From Vreelandella hamiltonii (GTDB lineage: Bacteria; Pseudomonadota; Gammaproteobacteria; Pseudomonadales; Halomonadaceae): a stretch of DNA of 42,592 nucleotides. The translations under genes and the position numbers were made by a program. The stretch lies in assembly GCF_014651775.1 (NCBI RefSeq), contig NZ_BMXN01000029.1, positions 1-42,592 on the forward strand. The letters are read 5' to 3'. Position 1 is the stretch's first letter. Each line of letters begins with the position of its first letter. Under the pieces are notes generated by a model. The model had not been told where the DNA came from. It saw nothing but the letters and a program-made list of their open reading frames with translations, and made no database searches. Positions 10,581-18,812 of the stretch are shown here, one piece after another.

Positions 10581-11356
10581 TTGAAGCCCTCCTCACCGGG
10601 TTTGTGCAGGCTTTCGCCCTTGATCTCGACCGGGTTGGGCGCCTGGTCGGCGGGGACGTTGGGGCAGCTGTCGACCCACCGGGAGCCTTCCGGCTGCGCC
10701 CAGACCACGGCGTTCTTGAGCACCCGCTTTACCTGCTCGTCGTAGTAGATCGGGTAGGTTTCGTGGCCGGGACGGAAGTAGAAAATCTTGCCGTTACCGC
10801 GCTTGTAGGTCAGGCCGGAGCGGAACACTTCGCCGCCTTCGAAGGCACTGATGAAAATCACCTCGTCCGGGTTGGGCACCGCAAAGGGTTCGCCGTACAT
10901 TTCGGTATGGGGCAGTTCGATGTAATCCCCGAGCCCTTGCACGATGGGGTGGCCAGGATTCACTACCCAGAGCCGCTCACGCTCACCGGCTTCCCGCCAT
11001 TTCAGTGAGCAGGTAGTGCCCATCAAGCGTTTGAAGATTTTCGAGTAGTGGCCGGAGTGCAGCACGATCAAGCCCATTCCCTGCAGCACGCGCTTTTGCA
11101 CGCGGTCGACGGTCTCTTCCAGCACGTCGCCGTGGGCGGCGTGGCCCCACCACAGCAGCACGTCGGTATTCTCCAGCGTCTCTTCGTCAAGCCCCTGCGC
11201 CGGGTCTTGCAGCGTGACCGCCGTGGCCGTTAGCGCTTCCGCTTCATTCAACCCATCGGCGATGCACTGGTGCATGCCGGTAGGGTAAATACGCGCCACT
11301 ACGTCGTTGGTTTGTTCGTGGACGTTTTCGCCCCATACGGTGACTCGGAGTGTCAT
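10577..11356 (-). CDS. thuA: ThuA-family protein (trehalose utilization)
   Basis: This 259-residue protein of the ThuA family has a class-I-glutamine-amidotransferase-like (flavodoxin-like) fold and no signal peptide. Recognisable segments are [13 protein letters not shown] near residue 87, [18 protein letters not shown] near 115, [10 protein letters not shown] near 160 and [12 protein letters not shown] near 200. The several conserved histidines are consistent with metal or sugar binding. ThuA works with ThuB in the 3-keto disaccharide route in rhizobia. It is the first gene of the operon. Its ribosome site GAGGAGA (11368-11362 on this strand) is one arm of a 12-bp inverted repeat, so translation may be controlled by RNA folding. 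Two LacI-type operators lie 58-92 bases upstream of the start. Confidence 0.88.
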   Translation of the reverse strand: MTLRVTVWGENVHEQTNDVVARIYPTGMHQCIADGLNEAEALTATAVTLQDPAQGLDEETLENTDVLLWWGHAAHGDVLEETVDRVQKRVLQGMGLIVLHSGHYSKIFKRLMGTTCSLKWREAGERERLWVVNPGHPIVQGLGDYIELPHTEMYGEPFAVPNPDEVIFISAFEGGEVFRSGLTYKRGNGKIFYFRPGHETYPIYYDEQVKRVLKNAVVWAQPEGSRWVDSCPNVPADQAPNPVEIKGESLHKPGEEGFK

Positions 11357-11360
11357 GTCG

Positions 11361-11412
11361 TTCTCCTCAGCGTTGATAGGTACTTGCTCACGAGCGTGAG
11401 CGCTGAGGAGAA
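11361..11412 (-). promoter_or_regulatory. Inverted repeat containing the thuA ribosome binding site
   Basis: On the minus strand TTCTCCTCAGCG (11412-11401) is a perfect reverse complement of CGCTGAGGAGAA (11372-11361). The second arm contains the thuA Shine-Dalgarno sequence and ends four bases before the ATG. The 28 bases between the arms hold a second hairpin, GCTCACG/CGTGAGC (11401-11386, sharing one base with the outer arm). If the transcript starts at or upstream of 11412 the ribosome site would be buried in a 12-bp stem. The transcription start is unknown. Confidence 0.6.
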
Positions 11413-11413
11413 A

Positions 11414-11448
11414 AGTAAACGTTTACTCAAAAAGAGTAAACGTTTACT
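11414..11448 (-). promoter_or_regulatory. Tandem LacI-type operators upstream of thuA
   Basis: Two identical perfect palindromes AGTAAACGTTTACT occupy 11414-11427 and 11435-11448, 21 bp centre to centre, which is two helical turns. With the flanking C and G each side extends to a 15-bp arm around AAAAA, so the whole block is itself an inverted repeat. CG-centred palindromes with this AAACGTTT core are typical LacI-family operators. A weak -35 TTTACT and -10 TACTTT, 17 bases apart, would fall within the two sites. The likely ligand is the LacI-type regulator at 7114-8103. Confidence 0.8.
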
Positions 11449-11502
11449 TATTGGATTTTAGTCGAACACCACCGACGCGCTGGCGTCAGGTTCTATTGCT
11501 TT

Positions 11503-12930
11503 TCAGACCGGGGCTTCGTCGGGGCGATTCTCGGCGACGCGCTCGACATCCACGATGCCCGAGCGGCTGACCACGACTTTCCAGCGCGCCAGGTAAGGGG
11601 CATCTTCGCTGCCCGTTTCGCGCACCACCAGGTTGAACAGGTGGCGGCGCTCGACGCTTTCCCGCACCGCCTGCCCCTCTTTCAGGCGATAGATATGGTG
11701 CTTATCCTTGCTCATCAGGCGGGTCAGCATGGAGAGGTCTATGCTCAGGGTTTCGCGGGTATGCTCATAACCACTCAAGAAGCGTGTGGGGGACATGCGC
11801 GAGCTGGAGCGATAGTGCATGACCACCTCTTCACGCTGGGCCACCGTGCGCCGCCGCATCTGCTGTATGTCCTGGTCGAGGGCGGTATAGCGCTTGTAGT
11901 CGAACCATTCGAGCTGCCGTCCGACCAGCGCATTGCGGGTAGGGTCGATGTATTGTCGCCGCCACTTGGGTCGGCCTCTTCTCAGCCATCGCCATAGGGT
12001 ATTGCGCAGGTCGTCCTTGAACACTTCGCGCATGGCGTAGAGCAGCGCCATGGCCAGCACGAACAGTGCGGTGATGTCGCCAATCACGTCGCGCAGGTGC
12101 AGTACCCCCAGCGACACGAAGGCCATGACCACCGCGGTAGCCAGGGCCTTGACGGCTTTCTGTTCGCCGCTACCCAACTCCAGCGCACGCTGCTTGAGCG
12201 TGATCGGGTACTCGATCAGCCGTCGCAGCAGGCGCATCTTGTTGGACATGCGGGTGGGGTCATCGCGTACGCGCTCGGCGTTGTACTCCTGCTGCTCGCG
12301 GTATTCACCTTCACGGTGGCAGATGGTCACCAGGCGTCGTTTGACCTCGCTGAACGACCCTCCTTTCGGCATATGCGCCACCAGCGCCAACAGCTGCTGC
12401 TCGGTGAACCAGGAAAGATAGTTGTCGATGTTGGCAAAGTACTTGTATAGCCGCTCATCGGTGGGCGGGTTACGCCGCAGGCGTTTGAGAATGCCGTCGC
12501 TCAGGTCGCTCATCTCGACCAGCTGGTCGTAAAGCTCGCTCGCCTTGTCGTGGGTATTGCTCTTCTCCTCACCCTGCAGGCGGCGCAGTTTACGGGCCGT
12601 GGAAAGCATGCCCTGGGTGGTGCGCTCCAGCGCCACCACGTACTGGTAGGCGTAGAGACTGAGGCTCAAACGGTAGGAGTCGCTGCCCAGCTGGTTACGA
12701 CTGGCCAGGCGGCTATGCACCAGCGGCAGATGGTACTCGTCGCTGTAGTAAGTGCGCGAGACGTTGATGGCAGCGTGATAAAATGCTTCTTCGGAGATGA
12801 TGTGCGTACTCAGCCCCAGCTCCTGAGGCACGAACAAGTACACATCCAGCGTATGTGAGGTCTCTTCCTTCAGCCGTCGAGACAGGCGCAGTTGGAAGCT
12901 ATTTTTACGTTCAACGTTGATCACCCTCAC
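11503..12930 (-). CDS. Conserved-looking membrane protein of unknown function
   Basis: I do not recognise this 475-residue protein. It starts at GTG 12930 after AGGAGATAA. Residues 1-250 are largely charged and helical, with many Arg and Glu (KRLRRNPPTDERLYKYF, EVKRRLVTICHREGEYREQQ). One hydrophobic hairpin follows around residues 265-305 (AVKALATAVVMAFVSLGVLH, then ALFVLAMALLYAM), giving two membrane helices. The last 170 residues are again soluble and very basic (RRGRPKWRRQYIDPTR, QQMRRRTVAQREEVVMHYR). The topology suggests an inner-membrane protein with two large cytoplasmic parts. No catalytic motif is obvious. It lies between the thu operators and a divergent J-domain gene and appears to be a single-gene unit. 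Confidence 0.75.
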   Translation of the reverse strand: MRVINVERKNSFQLRLSRRLKEETSHTLDVYLFVPQELGLSTHIISEEAFYHAAINVSRTYYSDEYHLPLVHSRLASRNQLGSDSYRLSLSLYAYQYVVALERTTQGMLSTARKLRRLQGEEKSNTHDKASELYDQLVEMSDLSDGILKRLRRNPPTDERLYKYFANIDNYLSWFTEQQLLALVAHMPKGGSFSEVKRRLVTICHREGEYREQQEYNAERVRDDPTRMSNKMRLLRRLIEYPITLKQRALELGSGEQKAVKALATAVVMAFVSLGVLHLRDVIGDITALFVLAMALLYAMREVFKDDLRNTLWRWLRRGRPKWRRQYIDPTRNALVGRQLEWFDYKRYTALDQDIQQMRRRTVAQREEVVMHYRSSSRMSPTRFLSGYEHTRETLSIDLSMLTRLMSKDKHHIYRLKEGQAVRESVERRHLFNLVVRETGSEDAPYLARWKVVVSRSGIVDVERVAENRPDEAPV

Positions 12931-13035
12931 TTATCTCCTGCTTTCATGCCAGACTCGATGATATACCATGGTGAGCTCGCGAGTACGGCTGGCAGAGCGT
13001 CGTCTGCCAGCGCACCTTGATACCACAGAGCCATA

Positions 13036-13105
13036 CCATCAAGACTGCGCCATGAGGACTGTACCATGAGGACTGTGCCGTGAAGACCGCGCCATGAAGC
13101 GCATG
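13036..13105. repeat. Five 14-bp imperfect tandem repeats
   Basis: Five units in phase: CCATCAAGACTGCG, CCATGAGGACTGTA, CCATGAGGACTGTG, CCGTGAAGACCGCG and CCATGAAGCGCATG. They occupy most of the gap between the GTG of the 475-residue protein and the start of the J-domain gene. Each unit carries ATG or GTG-like triplets but no ribosome site. Confidence 0.8.
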
Positions 13106-13146
13106 GCATGGATCAGCGCTTTACTTCTTCGCCTTGGAGCCCAAGG

Positions 13147-14163
13147 ATGCCCATCGCCCGTTTTTCACCCTTTGAGCTGCTGCTGCTAAAAAGTCGTAGC
13201 CAAGTGGATACGGCCACGCTACTGCTGCTTGGCTGGGTGCTCGTGCATCGCCAGCACGTTTCCGAGGGGCAACGCCGACGCCGGCTGGCCCAGGTCAGCG
13301 CGCAGTTTCGCCATGGGCACGAGCTGGGCCCGGTCATGAGCATTGCCCATAGCCAGGACCTTCACGCCATTCAACTGGCCGCCGAAGTCGTGCGCAAGGA
13401 GTGCTCCAGGGAGCGCAGCCTCAGCGTGATGCATCAAGCCATCACGGTGGCCACCGACGATGGCGAGCTGTCGCTGGCCAATCACTATATCCTGCGCTTT
13501 CTGGCCGACCTGCTGAACGTGGTACCCGCCACCTTGAACACCCTTTTTCAGGAACTGACCGGCAAGCCGCTGCGAGCCCCGGAAGACCCCAGCCGCGATG
13601 CCTACTGGCAGGTGCACGACCCGGCGTATTACACCCACAAGGCCGAGCAGGAAGCCCAGGCCGCCGAGCGAGAACAGGCCGCCCAGGCGCAGGCCGAACA
13701 GCAGCAGCGCGCCAAGGCCGACAAGCAGCACGCACGCGCGCAGCGCCAACAGCAAAAACAGCAGCGCAAGGAGGAAGCGCGTCAGGCCAAGCAGCGTGCC
13801 GAGCAAGCCCAGGAGCACGCACGTGCAGAGCAGCAGCGCCAGGAGCAGGCTCGCGCCGAACAGGCTCGTCGTGAGCAAGCCCGCCGACAGCAGGAGCAGG
13901 CCCGGGCAGAACAGGCACGCCGCGAGCGTTACCAGCGCGCGACCAATCCTCCGCCACCGCCCGACCGCACCACCCGAGCGCTGGCCGTGCTGGGGCTGAT
14001 GCCAGGCGCCAGCAAGACAGAAGTGCGCAAGGCCTACCGGCGCATGGCGCAACTGCATCACCCCGACCGGTTCTATTCGGAAAGCGAACATCAGGTGGCG
14101 CTGGCCTCGGCACGTTTTCAGCGCATCAAAAACGCGTATGATTATCTGATGCAAACTTACTAA
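13147..14163 (+). CDS. TerB-like / J-domain co-chaperone with a long charged linker
   Basis: This 338-residue protein ends in a J-domain (about residues 270-338) with a canonical HPD at 305-307 (HHPDR), so it should stimulate a DnaK/HscA-type Hsp70. The N-terminal 135 residues are helical and resemble the TerB-like region of DjlA (VATDDGELSLANHYILRFLADL). Between them lies a roughly 100-residue low-complexity helix rich in Ala, Gln, Glu and Arg, probably a coiled coil. Glycine-rich and zinc-finger parts of DnaJ are absent. DjlA has an N-terminal membrane helix; here a moderate hydrophobic run (TATLLLLGWVLVH) might serve. The start at 13147 follows GGAG at 13135-13138 and is preferred over an in-frame upstream ATG at 13108. 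Confidence 0.82.
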   Translation: MPIARFSPFELLLLKSRSQVDTATLLLLGWVLVHRQHVSEGQRRRRLAQVSAQFRHGHELGPVMSIAHSQDLHAIQLAAEVVRKECSRERSLSVMHQAITVATDDGELSLANHYILRFLADLLNVVPATLNTLFQELTGKPLRAPEDPSRDAYWQVHDPAYYTHKAEQEAQAAEREQAAQAQAEQQQRAKADKQHARAQRQQQKQQRKEEARQAKQRAEQAQEHARAEQQRQEQARAEQARREQARRQQEQARAEQARRERYQRATNPPPPPDRTTRALAVLGLMPGASKTEVRKAYRRMAQLHHPDRFYSESEHQVALASARFQRIKNAYDYLMQTY

Positions 14164-14250
14164 GCGTCACGGGGCAGCGACGTATGCTGCCCGCCATGCT
14201 GAAACCACGACCTTCCACTGTGTCCATTGTGACGAGACCGACGCCGGATT

Positions 14251-14688
14251 ATGCGCGACCTTTATCAACGCCTGAGCCTGCCCCCCAATGCCAATGAGCA
14301 GCAGATCGACACCGCCGTGGCGCGCTGCCCCAACAGCGCCCTGCGCCAGGACGCCACCTCGGTACTGACGGTGACCCCGCACCGTGAAACCTACGATGCG
14401 CTGCACGGCACCTTGAGCGACATCGGCCGCCTGCGCGCGCGCCTTGGATTGACCCACGGAGCACACTGGCAAGGTGACGTGGCCAATGATTTCTCGCTGC
14501 CCCCTGACCACGCCATTTCACGCCATGACGAACTGGTCGACCGAGTCAGCCACGCCGTCTCGCTATATAACCGTTGGCGAGGGCTGCGTGGCCCCTGGCT
14601 GCTGGTCACGCTATTTGCGCTGGGCACAGGCCTGGGGCTGGCCATTGGCATTGCCCTAAGTCTGGGGCTTGGGCTGGGATCGAGATAG
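14251..14688 (+). CDS. Small membrane protein with a degenerate J-like N-terminus
   Basis: This 145-residue protein opens with RDLYQRLSLPPNANEQQI, which resembles helix I of a J-domain, and later has HRETYDALH, which resembles J-domain helix III-IV. The HPD loop is missing, so it should not activate Hsp70 in the usual way. Residues 112-140 form one strongly hydrophobic helix ending LGLGLGSR, giving a C-terminal membrane anchor. It follows the full J-domain gene after 87 bases on the same strand. The two may be co-transcribed and act together, or this could be a decayed paralogue. Its last 33 bases overlap the 3' end of the convergent MscS gene. Confidence 0.65.
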   Translation: MRDLYQRLSLPPNANEQQIDTAVARCPNSALRQDATSVLTVTPHRETYDALHGTLSDIGRLRARLGLTHGAHWQGDVANDFSLPPDHAISRHDELVDRVSHAVSLYNRWRGLRGPWLLVTLFALGTGLGLAIGIALSLGLGLGSR

Positions 14689-17043
14689 CGGCGGCGCAGT
14701 CGTTGAGCCTTCAGGGCGCTGCCGCTCGTCACGGCGGATTTCGGCCTCGGTGGGCCTGGGCGCTGGTTTAGGGGGCTCAGGGGTATGCTGCGGCGCATCC
14801 AGGTCGCCCTGCTGGCGGTGCTGCAGCGTCATGTCGGTACCATGGGGCTCGTCACCACGGGCCTCGGAGCGAGCCTCCATGCGCACGCTGAGCCGCGGTA
14901 CACCCAAGTCGATTTCCTGGGCTTCCATGCGCTGCTTCAGCAGCAGATTGAAGGCGCGTGACACGTCCCACTGCATTTCAGGAGCGGTGCGGAAGCGCAT
15001 CCGTAATATCGGGCAGCCATCTTCGAAGGCCTGTACCCCCTGCATCTCCAGCGGCGACCAGATGTAGTGACGCATCATAGGGTCCTTGCGCAATTCCTGA
15101 GCCGTTTCCTGCATCAGCGTGATGGCGTCATCGATTTTCATGTCATAAGGAATGCGAATCCGCATCAAGGCAATACCGAACTGGCGCGACATGTTGTGGA
15201 TCGATTCGATACGACTGAAGGTGATGATGTGCAGCACGCCGTCCAGGTCACGCAGCCTGACCGTCCGCAACGTCAGCCCTTCGACGGTACCCATGTGCGT
15301 ATTGATGGTGACGAAGTCATCCACCGCCAGGGAGTCCTCGATGAGGATGAAGATGCCGGTGATCAAATCCTGCACCAGGGTTTGCGCGCCAAACCCCACC
15401 GCCAGACCGATCACACCGGCACCGGCCAGCAGCGGCGTGACGTTGACCCCAAGGTTGGCCAAGCCAGCAATCACCGCAATGATCAGGATGGTGACGAAAA
15501 TCACGTTACGGATCATCGGTGTGATGGTTTGTGCGCGAGCCTGGTTGACACGCCGCCCCCGTGAACGCGCGGAGGAAGTCAGCGCCCGTTGAATGGCGGT
15601 ATCGGCAAAAATCCACACCAGCCATGCCAACAGCACGGTGGCCCCCAGGCTGACCAACGCCTGGCCAATACGCGCACTGGCCACGGCCTGCTGGCCAAGC
15701 CCAAACAGCGAGCCTCCCCATACCTGCATGGAAAGCTCGGCAAAAATCATCCAGGCGCTCAGGTGCGCCAGTACGAAGCCAAACCGCTCGAGTCGCTTGC
15801 GATATTGGCTAAAGCGGCGGCGATGGCGCCGCTTGCCCAAGCGCTCTTCCTGGCGACGCAGCAGCCCGGTAATCACCAGGGTCAGCACCAGCAGACTGGC
15901 GGAAATGATCGAGCGAGCCAGCGCCGTGCCCACATCCCCGACGGTAATGAAAATGGCCAGCAGCGAGCCGCCCACCATCAGCAGGGCAGGAATGTGCCAT
16001 AGCCCACCCAGCGCACGGATCATTTCCACGGCCGTACTGGCATCGCGGCGCTGCTTGTAAGGCCGGTTACAGATGAGATGACGAATGGGGCGCTGGAATT
16101 TGAAGATGAAACGCGCCGACAGCAGCGCCGCCAGCATGTTGGCCAGCACCGACACCAGCCCCGACAGCTCGGTCCCCAGCAGCTCCATCAGGCGGGTAGA
16201 GTTGACGGCATCTCCCAAGGCAATCAGCGCGCCGATGACGAACAGCCCCCGCAACGCCTTGTGCTGTAATACTTGCACGGCGGTAAAACGGTGCCCGCGA
16301 CTAAAGAACGCCACCACCGTTTCGAACACCACCGACAGCGCTCGGCCACACAGGCAGATATAGGCCACCACCAGCACCAGGGCACGGCCAGGACTGTAGG
16401 GCAGCAGTTGACCGACGCCCAAGGTAATGACGAAGGCCAGTATCCAGGGAAGCATGCGCCGCAAGAAGTGAACCGCCAGCAGCCAGGCCTTGGGGTCTCG
16501 AGGCAGGTCCAGCGGCCAATCGCGGCGGGTGGCCACCACCCGCCCAAAGGCAATCATCGTGACCAGCAGGCCGCTCCAGATCACGGCCAGCAAGGCCCCT
16601 TCCGCCACGGCCCGGATGGCGTCGCCCTGGTCAGCCCCGGCATTCAGGGCGCGCAGGTCTTCGACGCCCTGGACCAGCTGCCGTGACCACTCGTCGATGG
16701 GCGAATCTCCGGCTTGGGCATGCTCACCGATGTCGGAAAGCGTATCGGCCAAGGCGCCCAGCAACCCTTGGCGCACCACGCCTTCGTCTTCCACGGCCTC
16801 GGTACTCAGCTGCAGCTCTCGCAGCGAGTCCAGCAGCGCACGGCGCTGATCCTCGCTTTCGAGCATGCCAATGACGTCGCTCAGGGAGCGCTGGAAATTT
16901 TCGCTGGTGACGTCCGGCTGCTCTTCGCTGTCACTACTGCCCCCCAGCGTGGGAAGCGAGACGCTCTGGGCGTTTGCGGTGACGCTGATCATCAGGCTGA
17001 GTAGCGCCCCTAGAACGATGCTGGTTATCCAGTGCTGTCGCAC
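14656..17043 (-). CDS. Large MscS-family mechanosensitive channel
   Basis: This 795-residue inner-membrane channel resembles YbiO-type large MscS proteins and should release solutes on hypo-osmotic shock. A signal peptide (residues 1-26, ending ANAQS) precedes a periplasmic helical region to about residue 150. Roughly nine or ten hydrophobic segments follow. The pore helix and its glycine/alanine pattern are around residues 530-560 (TPLLAGAGVIGLAVGFGAQ). The MscS beta domain follows (IEDSLAVDDFVTI, GTVEGLTLRTVRLRDLDG). The last 90 residues are a hydrophilic Pro/Arg-rich tail (APRPTEAEIRRDERQRPEGS) not found in E. coli MscS. The start is GTG at 17043 with GGGAG upstream. Such channels fit an organism that accumulates compatible solutes. 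Confidence 0.9.
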   Translation of the reverse strand: MRQHWITSIVLGALLSLMISVTANAQSVSLPTLGGSSDSEEQPDVTSENFQRSLSDVIGMLESEDQRRALLDSLRELQLSTEAVEDEGVVRQGLLGALADTLSDIGEHAQAGDSPIDEWSRQLVQGVEDLRALNAGADQGDAIRAVAEGALLAVIWSGLLVTMIAFGRVVATRRDWPLDLPRDPKAWLLAVHFLRRMLPWILAFVITLGVGQLLPYSPGRALVLVVAYICLCGRALSVVFETVVAFFSRGHRFTAVQVLQHKALRGLFVIGALIALGDAVNSTRLMELLGTELSGLVSVLANMLAALLSARFIFKFQRPIRHLICNRPYKQRRDASTAVEMIRALGGLWHIPALLMVGGSLLAIFITVGDVGTALARSIISASLLVLTLVITGLLRRQEERLGKRRHRRRFSQYRKRLERFGFVLAHLSAWMIFAELSMQVWGGSLFGLGQQAVASARIGQALVSLGATVLLAWLVWIFADTAIQRALTSSARSRGRRVNQARAQTITPMIRNVIFVTILIIAVIAGLANLGVNVTPLLAGAGVIGLAVGFGAQTLVQDLITGIFILIEDSLAVDDFVTINTHMGTVEGLTLRTVRLRDLDGVLHIITFSRIESIHNMSRQFGIALMRIRIPYDMKIDDAITLMQETAQELRKDPMMRHYIWSPLEMQGVQAFEDGCPILRMRFRTAPEMQWDVSRAFNLLLKQRMEAQEIDLGVPRLSVRMEARSEARGDEPHGTDMTLQHRQQGDLDAPQHTPEPPKPAPRPTEAEIRRDERQRPEGSTTAPPLSRSQPKPQT

Positions 17044-17086
17044 GCGTGACTCCCGTGGAAAGTGACTGTTGAATCGTGTCCTTCTC

Positions 17087-17114
17087 TTGCTCAGCCTAAG
17101 CGTGTGATTATGAT
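17087..17114 (+). promoter_or_regulatory. Candidate sigma-70 promoter of the amidoligase operon
   Basis: TTGCTC (17087-17092), a 16-base spacer and TATGAT (17109-17114) precede the amidoligase start by about 40 bases. Four of six -35 and five of six -10 positions match the consensus. The region is shared with the divergent MscS gene. Confidence 0.4.
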
Positions 17115-17152
17115 AGGCTAAACGTACAAACGTTCACCTCCAGGACATCGAG

Positions 17153-18151
17153 ATGACGCTGCAGGCTCCTCCCCAACGCTTGAACCCGGACGGCCAGACC
17201 CGACGCGTAGGCGTCGAAATCGAGTTTGCCGGGCTCCCCCCTCGCGAGACGGCCGAGGTGGTGCAGGCACTGTTTGGTGGTGAGCTTAACGTGGTCAGCC
17301 CCCATCGGCTACAGGTGGCCGACACACGCTGGGGAGCGTTCGAGATCGAACTGGATACTCAATACGCCCATCCAGACCAGACGTTGTTGGACGCACAGCA
17401 GGACAGTGACAGCGAGTGGGCTCGCCAACAGCATCAGCGACGGCTGGAATTTCACCAAAAGACCCGTGAACTGATCGGTGACATGGTGACCGGCCTGGTG
17501 CCCACCGAAATCGTCTGCCCTCCCATCCCCTGGGAAGAGCTCGAAGCGCTGGACACTCTGTTCGACACCTTGCGGGAAAAAGGCGCCAAAGGCACCGATG
17601 CCAGCCTGCTGTACGGCTTCGGCCTGCACCTGAACCCTGAGATCGAGCGCGGCGAGGTCGATTACCTGCTCGACATGCTACGCGCCTACCTGCTGCTGGC
17701 CAGTTGGCTACGCCAGGAAATCAAGGTGGATATCACCCGAGAGATGCTGCCGCACGCCAACCCGTTTCCCAAGGAGTACGCCCGCAAGGTGCTGGATCTG
17801 TGTTACCAGCCAGACCTCGACACCTTCATCGACGACTACCTGGCCGATAACCCTACCCGTAACCGCGAGCTGGACCTGCTGCCGCTGTTTGCCCACCTGC
17901 GCCCGGAACACCCTCATCCGCTACTGCACGGCCAGTTGACCAAGCCACGGCCCACCTTCCATTATCGGTTGCCCAATGCGCAGCTGTCGCAGCCGGGCTG
18001 GGGCAGCGTGATGGAGTGGAACCGCTGGGTGGAGGTAGAGAAGCTGGCCCACGATCAGGACAACCTTCACGCCCGCTGCCAGGAGTACATGGCCGAACAG
18101 CGCCAGCCCTGGTGGCAGCGCCTCAAGCGCAGACTGTTTGGCCATGCCTAG
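17153..18151 (+). CDS. Putative amidoligase (glutamine-synthetase-like COOH-NH2 ligase fold)
   Basis: This 332-residue cytoplasmic protein resembles the putative amidoligase family (Amidoligase_2). It is predicted to join a carboxylate to an amine using ATP, in a glutamine-synthetase-like fold. Supporting segments are RRVGVEIEFAGL near residue 17 (acidic metal site ExE), GAFEIELDTQY near 61, FGLHLNPEIERGEVDYLLDML near 157 and RPTFHYRLPNAQL near 265. The first two acidic motifs and the HLN histidine match what the family uses for Mg-ATP. The C-terminus is basic ([13 protein letters not shown]). Its stop codon overlaps the start of a class-I glutamine amidotransferase/C26 hydrolase gene, so the two are one coupled unit. 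Such pairs are known from comparative genomics, but to my knowledge their product is not established. The substrate is unknown. Confidence 0.8.
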   Translation: MTLQAPPQRLNPDGQTRRVGVEIEFAGLPPRETAEVVQALFGGELNVVSPHRLQVADTRWGAFEIELDTQYAHPDQTLLDAQQDSDSEWARQQHQRRLEFHQKTRELIGDMVTGLVPTEIVCPPIPWEELEALDTLFDTLREKGAKGTDASLLYGFGLHLNPEIERGEVDYLLDMLRAYLLLASWLRQEIKVDITREMLPHANPFPKEYARKVLDLCYQPDLDTFIDDYLADNPTRNRELDLLPLFAHLRPEHPHPLLHGQLTKPRPTFHYRLPNAQLSQPGWGSVMEWNRWVEVEKLAHDQDNLHARCQEYMAEQRQPWWQRLKRRLFGHA

Positions 18152-18812
18152 ACCCCTGATCGGCATCACGACCTCGGACTACAAAAGCCAGCTTGCCTGG
18201 TGCTTCGACTGGTTTGCCGTCTGGCGTCACGGCGGCAGGCCGCTACGCCTTTCCCCTTCCCGCCCTTTGCCGGAGCATCTGGACGGCCTGATCATTGGCG
18301 GCGGGGACGACATTCAAGCCCACCTGTACGGCGGCGAAGTGCAGCTGGACGTGCGCCTGGACCCGGCTCGTGACGAGCTGGAACTCGACCTGCTGAAGCG
18401 CTTCATACCCCGCCATACGCCAGTACTCGGCATCTGCCGAGGTGCGCAGCTGATCAACGTACATCTGGGCGGCAGCCTGGACCCCGACATTTACACCACC
18501 CACGAAGGCTTGAAGCGCCGCCGCACGGTACTGCCCCGCAAAACCGTCGACATCGTGGGCGACAGCCAGCTCTATCGCTTGCTGGGAGTGACCTGGTGTC
18601 GCGTGAATAGCCTTCATCATCAGGCGGTCAATCGGGCAGGCAAGGGCATTCGTATCGTGGCGCGTGACCGCGATGGGCTGGTGCAGGGCATCGAGTCCAC
18701 GGAGCATGCGTTCCTGATAGGCGTTCAGTGGCACCCGGAGTGGCTGATTTTCAACCGCCCCCAGCAGCGTTTGATACGTGCGCTGGTGAAGGCGGCCAAG
18801 GCGCCCCGCTAG
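18144..18812 (+). CDS. Class-I glutamine amidotransferase / C26 gamma-glutamyl hydrolase, partner of the amidoligase
   Basis: This 222-residue protein has the C26 (PuuD-like) hydrolase fold. The nucleophile is C98 in [12 protein letters not shown], and H197 and E199 are in GVQWHPEW, completing the triad. [15 protein letters not shown] near residue 50 and the LHHQAV segment near 158 are also typical of gamma-glutamyl-GABA hydrolases. The ATG at 18144 overlaps the amidoligase stop by 8 bases; a TTG at 18138 is an alternative. Such an enzyme could supply ammonia from glutamine to the ligase, or cut a gamma-glutamyl link that the ligase makes. It converges on tpx, and their stop codons overlap in CTAG. 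Confidence 0.85.
   Translation: MPRPLIGITTSDYKSQLAWCFDWFAVWRHGGRPLRLSPSRPLPEHLDGLIIGGGDDIQAHLYGGEVQLDVRLDPARDELELDLLKRFIPRHTPVLGICRGAQLINVHLGGSLDPDIYTTHEGLKRRRTVLPRKTVDIVGDSQLYRLLGVTWCRVNSLHHQAVNRAGKGIRIVARDRDGLVQGIESTEHAFLIGVQWHPEWLIFNRPQQRLIRALVKAAKAPR

Noticed and set aside
9594..10745. A 383-codon plus-strand open frame
   Set aside because: It is antisense to thuB and part of thuA, with no protein character of its own.
13219..14154. A Leu-rich minus-strand open frame resembling a membrane protein
   Set aside because: It is the complement of the Ala/Gln/Glu/Arg repeat of the J-domain protein; CAG/GAG codons read backwards give CTG/CTC leucine.
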